This document shows, one piece after another, positions 1 through 7,148 of a DNA stretch of 64,000 nt. The stretch's first letter is position 1; every line of letters starts with the position of its first letter. Position numbers and translations under genes: made by a program. Under the pieces are notes generated by a model, which had not been told where the DNA came from, did no database searches, and saw only the letters and a list, made by a program, of their open reading frames with translations. The DNA lies in assembly GCF_000218895.1 (NCBI RefSeq), contig NC_015703.1, positions 309,501 through 373,500 of the forward strand, in the 5' to 3' direction. Origin of the DNA: Runella slithyformis DSM 19594. Lineage in GTDB: Bacteria > Bacteroidota > Bacteroidia > Cytophagales > Spirosomataceae.

Positions 1-248
1 GTAAAGAAATCGCGCAGGGAAAAACGCCTAATTATATTGACATCGGGGTGTTTGCGGAGGAAACCAAGAACAAGATCGGCATGAAGAAGAAAGTGCCTCT
101 GTATCTCCACAAACACAAACTCTCGCCCGGCACACACACCATTGAACTGGTAGTCAAGGGCAAACCCGTCAAAGGCGGTATCGACCCGTACAACAAACTC
201 ATTGATCGGATTTCCGATGACAATGTGACGAAAGTGGAACTATTGTAA
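1..248 (+). CDS. C-terminal end of ABC-2 permease/M1 aminopeptidase-type protein (partial)
   Basis: The reading frame is open from the left edge (codons begin at base 3) to a TAA at 246-248, so about 81 C-terminal residues are present. The stretch contains YIDIGVFAE, GKHTIE-like LSPGTHTIELVVKGKP and GIDPYNKLIDR. I recognise this as the tail of Bacteroidota proteins that join an ABC-2 type permease to an M1 (gluzincin) peptidase domain; the tail is a beta-rich domain after the peptidase. The catalytic HExxH region lies outside the window, so the family call rests only on the tail. A strong terminator follows directly. Confidence 0.7.
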   Translation, partial: KEIAQGKTPNYIDIGVFAEETKNKIGMKKKVPLYLHKHKLSPGTHTIELVVKGKPVKGGIDPYNKLIDRISDDNVTKVELL

Positions 249-255
249 CTCTCCG

Positions 256-287
256 AAGCCGCGTACAGGTATGTACGCGGCTTTTTT
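256..287 (+). terminator. Intrinsic terminator
   Basis: A perfect 12-bp inverted repeat (arms 256-267 and 272-283, loop GGTA) runs into a T tract at 282-287. It sits 8 bases after the stop codon of the peptidase-like gene. Confidence 0.85.
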
Positions 288-600
288 GTGTTATGAAGTG
301 TTGCTGAAGAAGCCCCGGATCAAAACTCCTGCTTAAGAGTTCCCCTCCCGAAAAGCCGAACGTATACTAGCCTTTGTTACTCTTTTTATTCGCTAAGAAA
401 AGAGGTCTATACCCGAACTATGGCTGTATTCGCAGAAGGACATCTAAGTTATTATAATGAGTAAGATCCTCTGCGTAAACATAACTATCGGTTCACCAAA
501 AGCATACTTTTATGTTTGGTTTGGCACTGTTTTTGAAAGCCAATATGAAACATATTTTTTTATGTGAAAATATCATTAATTACCCTTCACGACATAAAAA
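288..600. other. Intergenic stretch without recognisable gene
   Basis: AT-rich spacer between the terminator and the fragment at 601. I see no open frame, tRNA or convincing promoter here. In the frame of the following fragment there are stops at 565, 577 and 595, so that fragment cannot extend upstream. Confidence 0.5.
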
Positions 601-790
601 ATGGCGGTCCCGATATACGTAGCCCAAAAAGACACCGTCATTCTCTCCTCCCCCGCCCGGACACTGTCCGTAGCCGAAGCCGGCAACTATATCGTGGAAA
701 TTGCGCCCGGACAATGCCCTGCCGGTCATTGCTGTCCGATGGTGGTGGTGGAAGATTGCCAATGTAATGAAGTCTGTATTCCGGTTGTGT
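601..790 (+). pseudogene. Fragment of a cysteine-rich surface-type protein
   Basis: From ATG 601 the codon choice (GC-rich third positions) is that of a real Bacteroidota gene for about 63 codons. The peptide holds an EAGNYIVEI strand followed by CPAGHCC and CQCNEVCIPVVW. A Cys-rich tail ending in C-x-P-V is seen at the end of large Ig-like surface proteins of Cytophagales, so I infer a leftover of such a gene. Coding character stops near 790, exactly where the minus-strand DUF418 remnant begins, and the open frame that continues to 936 there is only antisense to that remnant. Upstream in-frame stops show that the 5' part is lost. A genuine small gene is not excluded. Confidence 0.4.
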
Positions 791-1659
791 GGTCAACGCC
801 AATTTTCCGATGGCGGCAAAATTCTGCAAAGCCCCCTGCCAACTTTGCTTTTGCAACAACAGCGTCACCCCCACAATGTAGAAGAACGTCAAAAACAGGC
901 AATGAATGTCATACAGGGCGCTCATCAGTAAGTTGAGCCACGGTTTTGGTTCGGCCGCTTCCAAAGACAATGCCCAAAAGGACCACCACTGCAATAATGC
1001 CCAACGTAGCCAAACTACTGATTTTAAGCTGTTTACTAAAGAAACTTCGGCATTCGTGCCATTTGGAAAACCATTGACGACGTCCCGCCAACAACCCCAA
1101 CAGAAAATAGCCGAGCGTAATGTAAATGCGCCCACTGTCAAACTGAAAATCAATTTTATCTACGATACCGGTTATGTTGGCCGTAAGGCGTTCGCCATAA
1201 TTGCCGCGTTTTGCCATCTCCCGGTACTCCTTGGTTTTCAGTTCGTTTTGCTTTTGCTGCTGCACCGTCGGAGTCCGAGGCTTTTCGAAAAAGAACCATG
1301 ACCAAGCCTACCACGAAATAAATACTCAGAATATCGCCTCGCCGGCGCAGGCTATGCGCCAGACCGATCAAGCCCAGAATGAACAGTCGCCACAGGAAAC
1401 GTCCGATGGTAAAACTTCCGCTTTCCATTTGCAGGGCAAAACTCAACCCGAAAAGGAAAGAGAAGAAGGTGTAGAATTTTTCCGAAATAAAGATCCCTTC
1501 AAACGTAGCCGCGATCTGAAAGCCGATATCGCCGTATTTCTGAAAAACAGCGTCGGGCCGGCGTTGAACCAATACGTAATGTGAGGAATGAGAACTCCCG
1601 GAAGGGCGACCGTCAATGAGCAAAATCCGCTCTTTGGGAGCGCTGGCCGGTATTTTCAT
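791..1659 (-). pseudogene. DUF418-family membrane protein, frameshifted and truncated
   Basis: Reading from ATG 1659, the product starts MKIPASAPKERILLIDG, as in DUF418 proteins. The frame is lost at about 1600: the next frame gives LIPHITYWFNAGP, the expected sequence. It then returns to the first frame for the hallmark EKFYTFFSFLFGLSFALQ and the RRRGDILSIYFVVGL segment. A later frame carries YITLGYFLLGLLAGRR, and another YDIHCLFLTFFYIVGVTLLL and GKLALTT. The family normally continues into a conserved ALTNYL-type end, which is missing because homology stops near 791. At least three frame changes plus the lost C-terminus make this a pseudogene. The protein would have been a multi-pass inner-membrane protein of unknown role. 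Confidence 0.75.
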
Positions 1660-1824
1660 AAAGTTTGTTTTAAATGGCTTGTACGTTAGGCAAAAGATAA
1701 TCAAACCGGACTTTTCCCCTATGCCTTCGGGGAATAATTACCGGGCCTTTTTTTAGGGAATAATTCCCTCCCGTCAACGGCTTTTTAGTAAGTTGCAGGC
1801 AAATTAGACCAACTATTTTTAAAC

Positions 1825-2751
1825 ATGTTAAAACTCGGATTTGTAAGCGCCATTCTGGCTGATTTTGGCTACGAACACGTGATAGATTTTGCGGCAAATC
1901 ACGGATTTTCCTGCGTTGAAATAATGTGCTGGCCCTCCAACAACGCCGATGCCCGCCGCTACGCCGGCGTAACGCACATCGACGCCGATCGCGTCCTGAC
2001 CGACAGTACTTACGCCCACAACCTCATTCATTATGCCAAAGAGAAAAAGGTGACAATCTCGGCATTGGGCTATTACCCCAACCCCTTAGACCCGGACGCC
2101 GAAAAAGCCGCCTTCTATCAGGCTCATATCAGACAGTTGATCAAAGCCGCCGCGAAATTGGGACTGCATAACGTCAATACGTTCATCGGTCGCGACCCTG
2201 CCAAAAGCATTACCGAAAACCTCAAAACGTTTGGAAATGTGTGGCCGGATATTGTAAAATTGGCCGAAGCCCACAACGTTAAGATCGGCATCGAAAACTG
2301 CCCCATGTTTTTTACCGACGACGAGTGGCCCGGCGGCAAAAACCTCGCTACCACCCCTGCCGTGTGGGACCGAATGTTTGAGATCATTCCAAGTCCGATT
2401 TTGGGTTTAAATTATGATCCGTCGCACATGATCTGGCAGATGATGGACGAGGCAAAACCCATTTACGACTACAAAAATCGCCTGCATCACATTCACCTCA
2501 AAGACGCCAAGCTTTACAAAGAAAAGCTCGACCGAGTGGGCATCATGGCCAATCCGCTGGAGTACCACAGCCCCAAACTTCCGGGCTTGGGCGATGTCAA
2601 CTGGCGTAAATTCTTTGCGGCCCTGACCGATGTCCGCTACCGGGGCCCGGTATGCATTGAAGTGGAAGACAAAGCTTACGAAAGCAGTATCGACGACGTA
2701 AAAGAAGCCATTCTGACGAGCCGAAACTATTTACGGCAATTTTTAGGATAA
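1825..2751 (+). CDS. Sugar phosphate isomerase/epimerase (xylose isomerase-like TIM barrel)
   Basis: A 308-residue protein of the AP-endonuclease-2/xylose-isomerase-like TIM-barrel superfamily. Metal-ligand motifs appear in the expected order: KIGIENCP (Glu, about residue 156), GLNYDPSHM (Asp/His), HIHLKDAK (His) and CIEVEDKAY (Glu) near the C-terminus. The N-terminal strand LGFVSAIL and FSCVEIMCWP also fit. Members interconvert keto and aldo sugars or polyols; the substrate cannot be read from sequence. There is no signal peptide, so it is cytosolic. A terminator lies 70 bases downstream, so it is probably a single-gene transcript. Confidence 0.85.
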   Translation: MLKLGFVSAILADFGYEHVIDFAANHGFSCVEIMCWPSNNADARRYAGVTHIDADRVLTDSTYAHNLIHYAKEKKVTISALGYYPNPLDPDAEKAAFYQAHIRQLIKAAAKLGLHNVNTFIGRDPAKSITENLKTFGNVWPDIVKLAEAHNVKIGIENCPMFFTDDEWPGGKNLATTPAVWDRMFEIIPSPILGLNYDPSHMIWQMMDEAKPIYDYKNRLHHIHLKDAKLYKEKLDRVGIMANPLEYHSPKLPGLGDVNWRKFFAALTDVRYRGPVCIEVEDKAYESSIDDVKEAILTSRNYLRQFLG

Positions 2752-2820
2752 GCCATACTCCTGTCAATCAATCCATCACCTGTAAAAAAGGTTGTTTTGA
2801 TCCGGCAGCCAAACAGGAAA

Positions 2821-2857
2821 CTTTCCGAAAGATGTACTACCTTTCGGAAAGTTTTTT
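2821..2857 (+). terminator. Intrinsic terminator
   Basis: An 11-bp perfect inverted repeat (CTTTCCGAAAG at 2821-2831 and CTTTCGGAAAG at 2841-2851) is followed by six T residues. It ends the isomerase transcript. Because it lies inside the longer open frame that begins at 2797, it also argues that the next gene starts at 2875. Confidence 0.85.
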
Positions 2858-2874
2858 ATTTCCACTCCCCACAA

Positions 2875-3897
2875 ATGAATCGGAACATAAACGACGGGCT
2901 CAACTTTTTGTCCAAACTTTCGCGCAGGAGGGTCTGGAATGCCCTGAAGGTGATTTATAGTTTTTACGAATCCAAATGGACAGGCAAAGCCAGGCAGCGC
3001 GGTCTGCCGATGAGCATCTCTTTTGAGCCAACCACAAGCTGCAATCTGCGCTGTCCGGAATGTCCCAGCGGCCTGCGGTCATTTACCCGGCCCACGGGCA
3101 TGCTGGAAGATGGGTTGTTCAAAAAAACCATCGACGAGCTGTCGGACACGCTGATGTACCTCATCTTTTATTTTCAGGGCGAGCCCTACCTGCATCCCAA
3201 GTTTTTGGAACTGGTCCGGTACGCCTCCCAAAAAGGCATCTATACCGCCACCTCCACCAATGCCCATTACCTCAACGATGCCACCGCCCGCCGCACGGTA
3301 GAAAGTGGCCTCGACCGTCTTATTGTCTCAATCGACGGCACTACACAGGATGTGTATGAACAGTACCGTGTGGGAGGAAAACTGGAAAAGGTGTTGGACG
3401 GAACCCGAAATATCCTGAAATGGAAACGTGAACTGAAGTCAAAAACGCCACACGTGGTCTTTCAGTTTTTGGTGGTACAACCCAATGAACACCAGATCGA
3501 AGACGTAAAACGATTGGCGAAGGAACTGGGGGTGGATGAACTTGGGCTTAAAACCGCCCAAATTTACGATTACGAGCAGGGCGACCCGCTGATTCCGACC
3601 ATTGATAAATACTCACGGTACCGTCAAAAACCCGACGGTACGTATCAGATCAAAAACGGTCTCGACGGGCATTGCTGGAAGATGTGGCACTCGTGCGTGA
3701 TTACGTGGGATGGGAAAGTGGTTCCGTGCTGTTTTGACAAAGACGCTCATTATCGCCTCGGTGATGTGTCGGAAACATCGTTTCAACACCTTTGGCAAAG
3801 CGATGCGTACCGTCAGTTTCGCCAAACCCTGCTTCGGTCGCGCTCGGAGATCGAAATGTGTAAAAACTGCACCGAAGGCACACAGGTGTGGGCGTGA
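2875..3897 (+). CDS. Radical SAM protein with SPASM domain
   Basis: A 340-residue protein. C56-x3-C60-x2-C63 (CNLRCPEC) binds the radical SAM [4Fe-4S] cluster, and the GEPYLHP and SIDGTTQ motifs of the SAM barrel follow. The C-terminal third has a SPASM/twitch pattern: CWKMWHSC, DGKVVPCCFD, GDV and a final CKNC, which bind auxiliary clusters. Relatives modify peptides or metabolites; no precursor peptide gene is visible nearby, so the substrate is unknown. I chose ATG 2875 rather than 2797 because the terminator of the previous gene lies between them and the extra 26 residues look non-coding. It is followed by a repeat-rich spacer. Confidence 0.85.
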   Translation: MNRNINDGLNFLSKLSRRRVWNALKVIYSFYESKWTGKARQRGLPMSISFEPTTSCNLRCPECPSGLRSFTRPTGMLEDGLFKKTIDELSDTLMYLIFYFQGEPYLHPKFLELVRYASQKGIYTATSTNAHYLNDATARRTVESGLDRLIVSIDGTTQDVYEQYRVGGKLEKVLDGTRNILKWKRELKSKTPHVVFQFLVVQPNEHQIEDVKRLAKELGVDELGLKTAQIYDYEQGDPLIPTIDKYSRYRQKPDGTYQIKNGLDGHCWKMWHSCVITWDGKVVPCCFDKDAHYRLGDVSETSFQHLWQSDAYRQFRQTLLRSRSEIEMCKNCTEGTQVWA

Positions 3898-3916
3898 CAG
3901 ACAGGAGTGAGGAGCC

Positions 3917-4078
3917 GGAAGCGAGGAGTGAGAATAACAATCCCAAAAGCCTCGGACCGGGCCGCCGTCGTGGGAGCAAAACATTTATTGAATTGGCAGT
4001 GAGGACACCGCCAATGGCAGAAGAATCAGAAGCGGGGATTCGGAAGCGAGCAGTGAGTGCAAACGCCGTCAATGGCAA
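3917..4078. repeat. Degenerate repeat-rich spacer
   Basis: GGAAGCGAGGAGTGAG at 3917-3932 recurs with one change at 4041-4056. CCAATGGCAG (4011-4020) recurs as TCAATGGCAAG near 4068. CAGTGAGGACACCG at 3997-4010 is found again at 63743-63756. Open frames across it are low-complexity and do not look like genes. It is probably a decayed dispersed intergenic repeat. Confidence 0.5.
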
Positions 4079-4128
4079 GAAAACATCAATGACAAAACCT
4101 TTATTATATTAACAATACCCATACGACA

Positions 4129-4920
4129 GTGAATCTGAATCTTAGAGAAAAAGTAATCATTGTGACGGGCGGAGCCAAGGGAATCGGCGAAGCCATTGCC
4201 CGTACGCTGGCTGTTGAAGAAGCCATTCCGGTCATTATCGGCCGAAGTGCGGCCGACAATCAGGCAGTTATTGAAAAAATCGAAGCGTTGGGCGGCCTTG
4301 CTTACGGCATCGAAGCCGAGCTGACCGATCCCGCCGAGTGCGAAAAAGCCATCCGACTCACGGCAGAGCGCTTCGGGCGTATCGACGGACTGGTCAATAA
4401 TGCCGGCGTCAACGACGGCGTCGGACTCGAAAAGGGCAGCTACGAAGCCTTTATGGCGTCGTTGCACAAAAATGTAGTGCATTATTACCTTCTCGCCCAA
4501 CATGCCCTGCCTTACCTCATCAAAACCAAAGGCCCGATCGTGAACATCAGCTCCAAAGTAGCCGAAACGGGTCAGGGAAATACTTCGGCGTATGCCGCTT
4601 CCAACGGAGCGCGCAACGCACTCACGCGTGAGTGGGCCGTAGAGTTGCTCAAATACGGCATCCGTGTCAACGCCGTGATCGTGGCTGAATCCTGGACGCC
4701 ATTGTACGAAAAATGGATTCAGACCCTGCCCAATCCCGAAGAAACCCTCAACGAGATCAACAGCCGCATTCCGCTCGGCAACCGCATGACCACGACCGAC
4801 GAGATCGCGCATACGGTCGTATTTTTGCTTTCCAACAAATCAAGCCACACCACGGGTCAGTTGATTCACGTAGACGGCGGCTATGTGCACCTGGATCGTT
4901 CCGTGAGCAGTTTGCAGTAA
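4129..4920 (+). CDS. SDR-family oxidoreductase (L-fucose dehydrogenase-like), active-site Lys replaced
   Basis: A 263-residue classical short-chain dehydrogenase starting at GTG 4129. The cofactor motif TGGAKGIG is at residues 13-20, followed by NNAG, NISSKV with the catalytic Ser, and LTREWAVELLKYGIRVNAV. The C-terminus has TGQLIHVDGGY. It resembles L-fucose/sugar dehydrogenases, and a FucP-type symporter lies 70 bases downstream, so a role in sugar oxidation is plausible. The YxxxK catalytic motif reads Y155-A-A-S-N159: Asn (codon AAC at 4603) takes the place of the Lys that binds the nicotinamide ribose and lowers the Tyr pKa. Activity may be altered, or the subfamily may work differently. 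Confidence 0.8.
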   Translation: MNLNLREKVIIVTGGAKGIGEAIARTLAVEEAIPVIIGRSAADNQAVIEKIEALGGLAYGIEAELTDPAECEKAIRLTAERFGRIDGLVNNAGVNDGVGLEKGSYEAFMASLHKNVVHYYLLAQHALPYLIKTKGPIVNISSKVAETGQGNTSAYAASNGARNALTREWAVELLKYGIRVNAVIVAESWTPLYEKWIQTLPNPEETLNEINSRIPLGNRMTTTDEIAHTVVFLLSNKSSHTTGQLIHVDGGYVHLDRSVSSLQ

Positions 4921-4990
4921 CCGGTTTGCAGGATACATTTAAGCTGAGTAACAAAATCAATATTTCTGAACCCTTTACTAATCTTACTTA

Positions 4991-6208
4991 ATGAAAAAAG
5001 CCCCTTTACTGACCTCCAAATACGTTCCGACCTATGTCTTTGTGACGAGCCTCTTCCTGCTTTGGGGAATTGCCATCACGATGGGAGATTTGTTGAACCG
5101 TCGTTTTCAAACTGTATTGAATGTATCACTGGCCGATTCCGGGCTGGTGCAATTTTCCATTTTCGGAGCCTATTTTGTGATGGGTATTCCGGCAGGGATT
5201 TTCATGAAAAAATACGGCTACAAAAACGGGGTTCTCTTGGGACTGGGTTTATATGCCATTGGCGCCTTCCTGTTTTATCCCGCTGCCGAAGCGCAGTCAT
5301 TCGGCTTTTTCAGAGCCGCTCTATTTATTTTGGCCTGTGGATTAGCCACGCTCGAAACCGTAGCGCACCCGTTTTCGGCCGCCCTCGGTCACGAAGATAC
5401 CTCAGAGCAACGCATCAACCTTTCCCAGACCTTCAACGGCGTAGGCGCCATCATCGGGCCGGTATTAGGATCTTTCATCATCTTACGCAATGTACCCACG
5501 GGCGACGTTAACGTCGATTTAGCTCCCGTCAAGTACCTGTACATCGCCATCGGTTTGGTGGTCGCCAGCGTTGCTGTGGCTTTCTCATTTATCAAAGTAC
5601 CGCCGCTTACGTCTGAGGCTTCGGAAGAAGAAGGCGGTAATGCTCCTTCCAAAAAAGGATTATTTCAACACCGCCATTTTATCTGGGCCGCCATTGCACA
5701 GTTTTTCAACGTAGCGGCGCAGGGCGCTACCTGGGCGTTCTTTATCAATTACGCCGTTAAATACATGCCCGAAATGACCGACGAAAAGGCCGGGTATTAT
5801 TTCTCGTTCAGTATGGTGCTTTTGTTGGCAGGCCGTGCCGTGGGTACATTTTTGATGCGATTCATTAAGCCAAACATCCTGCTGGCCATTTTTGCCGGAG
5901 CCAATATCGTGATGTGTCTGATCATCTCCCAAACCTGGGGTTGGGTCTCGTTCGGGGCGCTGATGATGCTCAACTTCTTCATGAGTATCATGTTCCCGAC
6001 CATCTTCGGACTGGGATTGCGTAACTTAGGCGAACACAAACAACGCGCCTCTTCCTTCATCGTGATGGGCGTAGTGGGCGGTGCCGTTTTTCCTCCCATC
6101 ATGGGAAAAATCGCCGACGTCAATGTGGCTCAATCCTATCTGGCACCGATTATCTGCTACGCAGTGATCCTGCTGTTTGGTTTGGTCTTTTCCAAGCCGA
6201 AAAACTGA
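4991..6208 (+). CDS. fucP: Sugar MFS transporter, L-fucose:H+ symporter (FucP) family
   Basis: A 405-residue, 12-helix inner-membrane carrier. The GDLLNRRFQ, GYKNGVLLGL and LGHEDTSEQRINLSQTFNGV segments are those of FucP-type permeases. FucP co-transports L-fucose and related sugars with protons. The gene follows the SDR by 70 bases without a terminator and is probably co-transcribed, giving uptake followed by oxidation. Isomerase and SDR neighbours suit fucose or a similar 6-deoxy sugar, but the exact sugar is inferred. Confidence 0.85.
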   Translation: MKKAPLLTSKYVPTYVFVTSLFLLWGIAITMGDLLNRRFQTVLNVSLADSGLVQFSIFGAYFVMGIPAGIFMKKYGYKNGVLLGLGLYAIGAFLFYPAAEAQSFGFFRAALFILACGLATLETVAHPFSAALGHEDTSEQRINLSQTFNGVGAIIGPVLGSFIILRNVPTGDVNVDLAPVKYLYIAIGLVVASVAVAFSFIKVPPLTSEASEEEGGNAPSKKGLFQHRHFIWAAIAQFFNVAAQGATWAFFINYAVKYMPEMTDEKAGYYFSFSMVLLLAGRAVGTFLMRFIKPNILLAIFAGANIVMCLIISQTWGWVSFGALMMLNFFMSIMFPTIFGLGLRNLGEHKQRASSFIVMGVVGGAVFPPIMGKIADVNVAQSYLAPIICYAVILLFGLVFSKPKN

Positions 6209-6225
6209 TACAACATTATTTAAAA

Positions 6226-6267
6226 ATTATCCATGCAATTTTGAACATCAAAAATTGCATGGATAAT
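6226..6267. terminator. Bidirectional terminator-like hairpin
   Basis: Perfect 17-bp inverted repeat (6226-6242 and 6251-6267, loop GAACATCA) between the convergent fucP and deacetylase genes. On the minus strand it runs into a T-rich stretch; on the plus strand the tail is weaker. Confidence 0.7.
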
Positions 6268-6338
6268 ACCCAAAAGGGCCTTTCAGACGGTATTTCCAAC
6301 AGGCTCTTTTCGATCGTCATTCATTTTCAGCATCTCTC

Positions 6339-7097
6339 TTAAAACCGCCCGAAACTGTAGCCCTTGCCTTTCAATTCTTCGATCAGTCGGGGTAGGTAGC
6401 GGTAAAACTTATCGGTCCGCTTGGGGTCCGTCCCAAAATGAATCAGCAGAATGGCCCCGTTTAAGTGATCCGGACTGTTTTTTTCAAAATTCAGTAAGCG
6501 TTCGTAGAGTTGGGCACTGCTGCGATAGTTGGGTAGGTCGGGCGTGGTATAGTCGGCGTTGGTGCCCGTACCGGGGGTAAAGTTGACCAAGATCAGGCCC
6601 ATCGCCTGCGCCCACCGATTGATCTCGGCATTGTACCATTCGTAAGGAGGCATGAAATAAGACGCCTCATGTGGAAGCACCCCGATTTTTCTCAATGCGG
6701 CCCGGTTGTCCCGGATATCTTTTTCAAATTGCGTCTGAGTCACCAAAAGCGAATCCCGTTTTGTCCAGTCACAATAGAGCAAATGTTTGTCGGAATGCAT
6801 GCCGAGGTAATGACCGTCCCGGCGCAGTTGCCGGATAATGCTTGAAAAAGCAGGGTTTCGGTAAAAATCGCCCGTAAAGAAGAAAGACGCTTTGATTTTA
6901 TGCGTTTTGAGCGTGTGCAAAATGGCTTCGCCTCCGTCGCCAAACTCATGCCCGGTAAACGTCAGATACACTTTTTTCTGCGTGGTGTCCATGCGCAGAA
7001 TCGCTCCCTGAGCTTCTTTGAGCACATGCGGCTGCGCACGTAAAACATAGGCATACAGGCACATAGCGACAATTTTAACAAACGACAACGGTTTCAT
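6339..7097 (-). CDS. Polysaccharide deacetylase (NodB-type) family, exported
   Basis: The product is 252 residues from ATG 7097, with a hydrophobic N-terminus ending in LRAQ that looks like a signal peptide; an ATG six codons upstream (7115) is possible. NodB-fold elements are clear: VYLTFTGHE (residues 43-51), IKASFFFTGDF, the zinc-type pair H101-S-D-K-H105, FMPPYEW and a C-terminal ILLIHFGTD. NodB enzymes carry a catalytic Asp pair in a TFDD motif at the first position; here it is T-G-H-E. This may be a divergent Bacteroidota subfamily with another metal arrangement, or a non-catalytic carbohydrate-binding version. Predicted periplasmic. Confidence 0.75.
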   Translation of the reverse strand: MKPLSFVKIVAMCLYAYVLRAQPHVLKEAQGAILRMDTTQKKVYLTFTGHEFGDGGEAILHTLKTHKIKASFFFTGDFYRNPAFSSIIRQLRRDGHYLGMHSDKHLLYCDWTKRDSLLVTQTQFEKDIRDNRAALRKIGVLPHEASYFMPPYEWYNAEINRWAQAMGLILVNFTPGTGTNADYTTPDLPNYRSSAQLYERLLNFEKNSPDHLNGAILLIHFGTDPKRTDKFYRYLPRLIEELKGKGYSFGRF

Positions 7098-7148
7098 CAG
7101 ATAACGGTTAGGCACTTATCAGATTCCGGAAAAAGTAATTTTTAATCC

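Noticed and set aside
1156-1704. An intact 182-residue minus-strand gene
   Set aside because: It is one frame of the DUF418 pseudogene; conserved family sequence continues in the other frames on both sides.
2797-2874. N-terminal extension of the radical SAM protein
   Set aside because: The segment holds the intrinsic terminator of the previous gene, and the residues have no family character.
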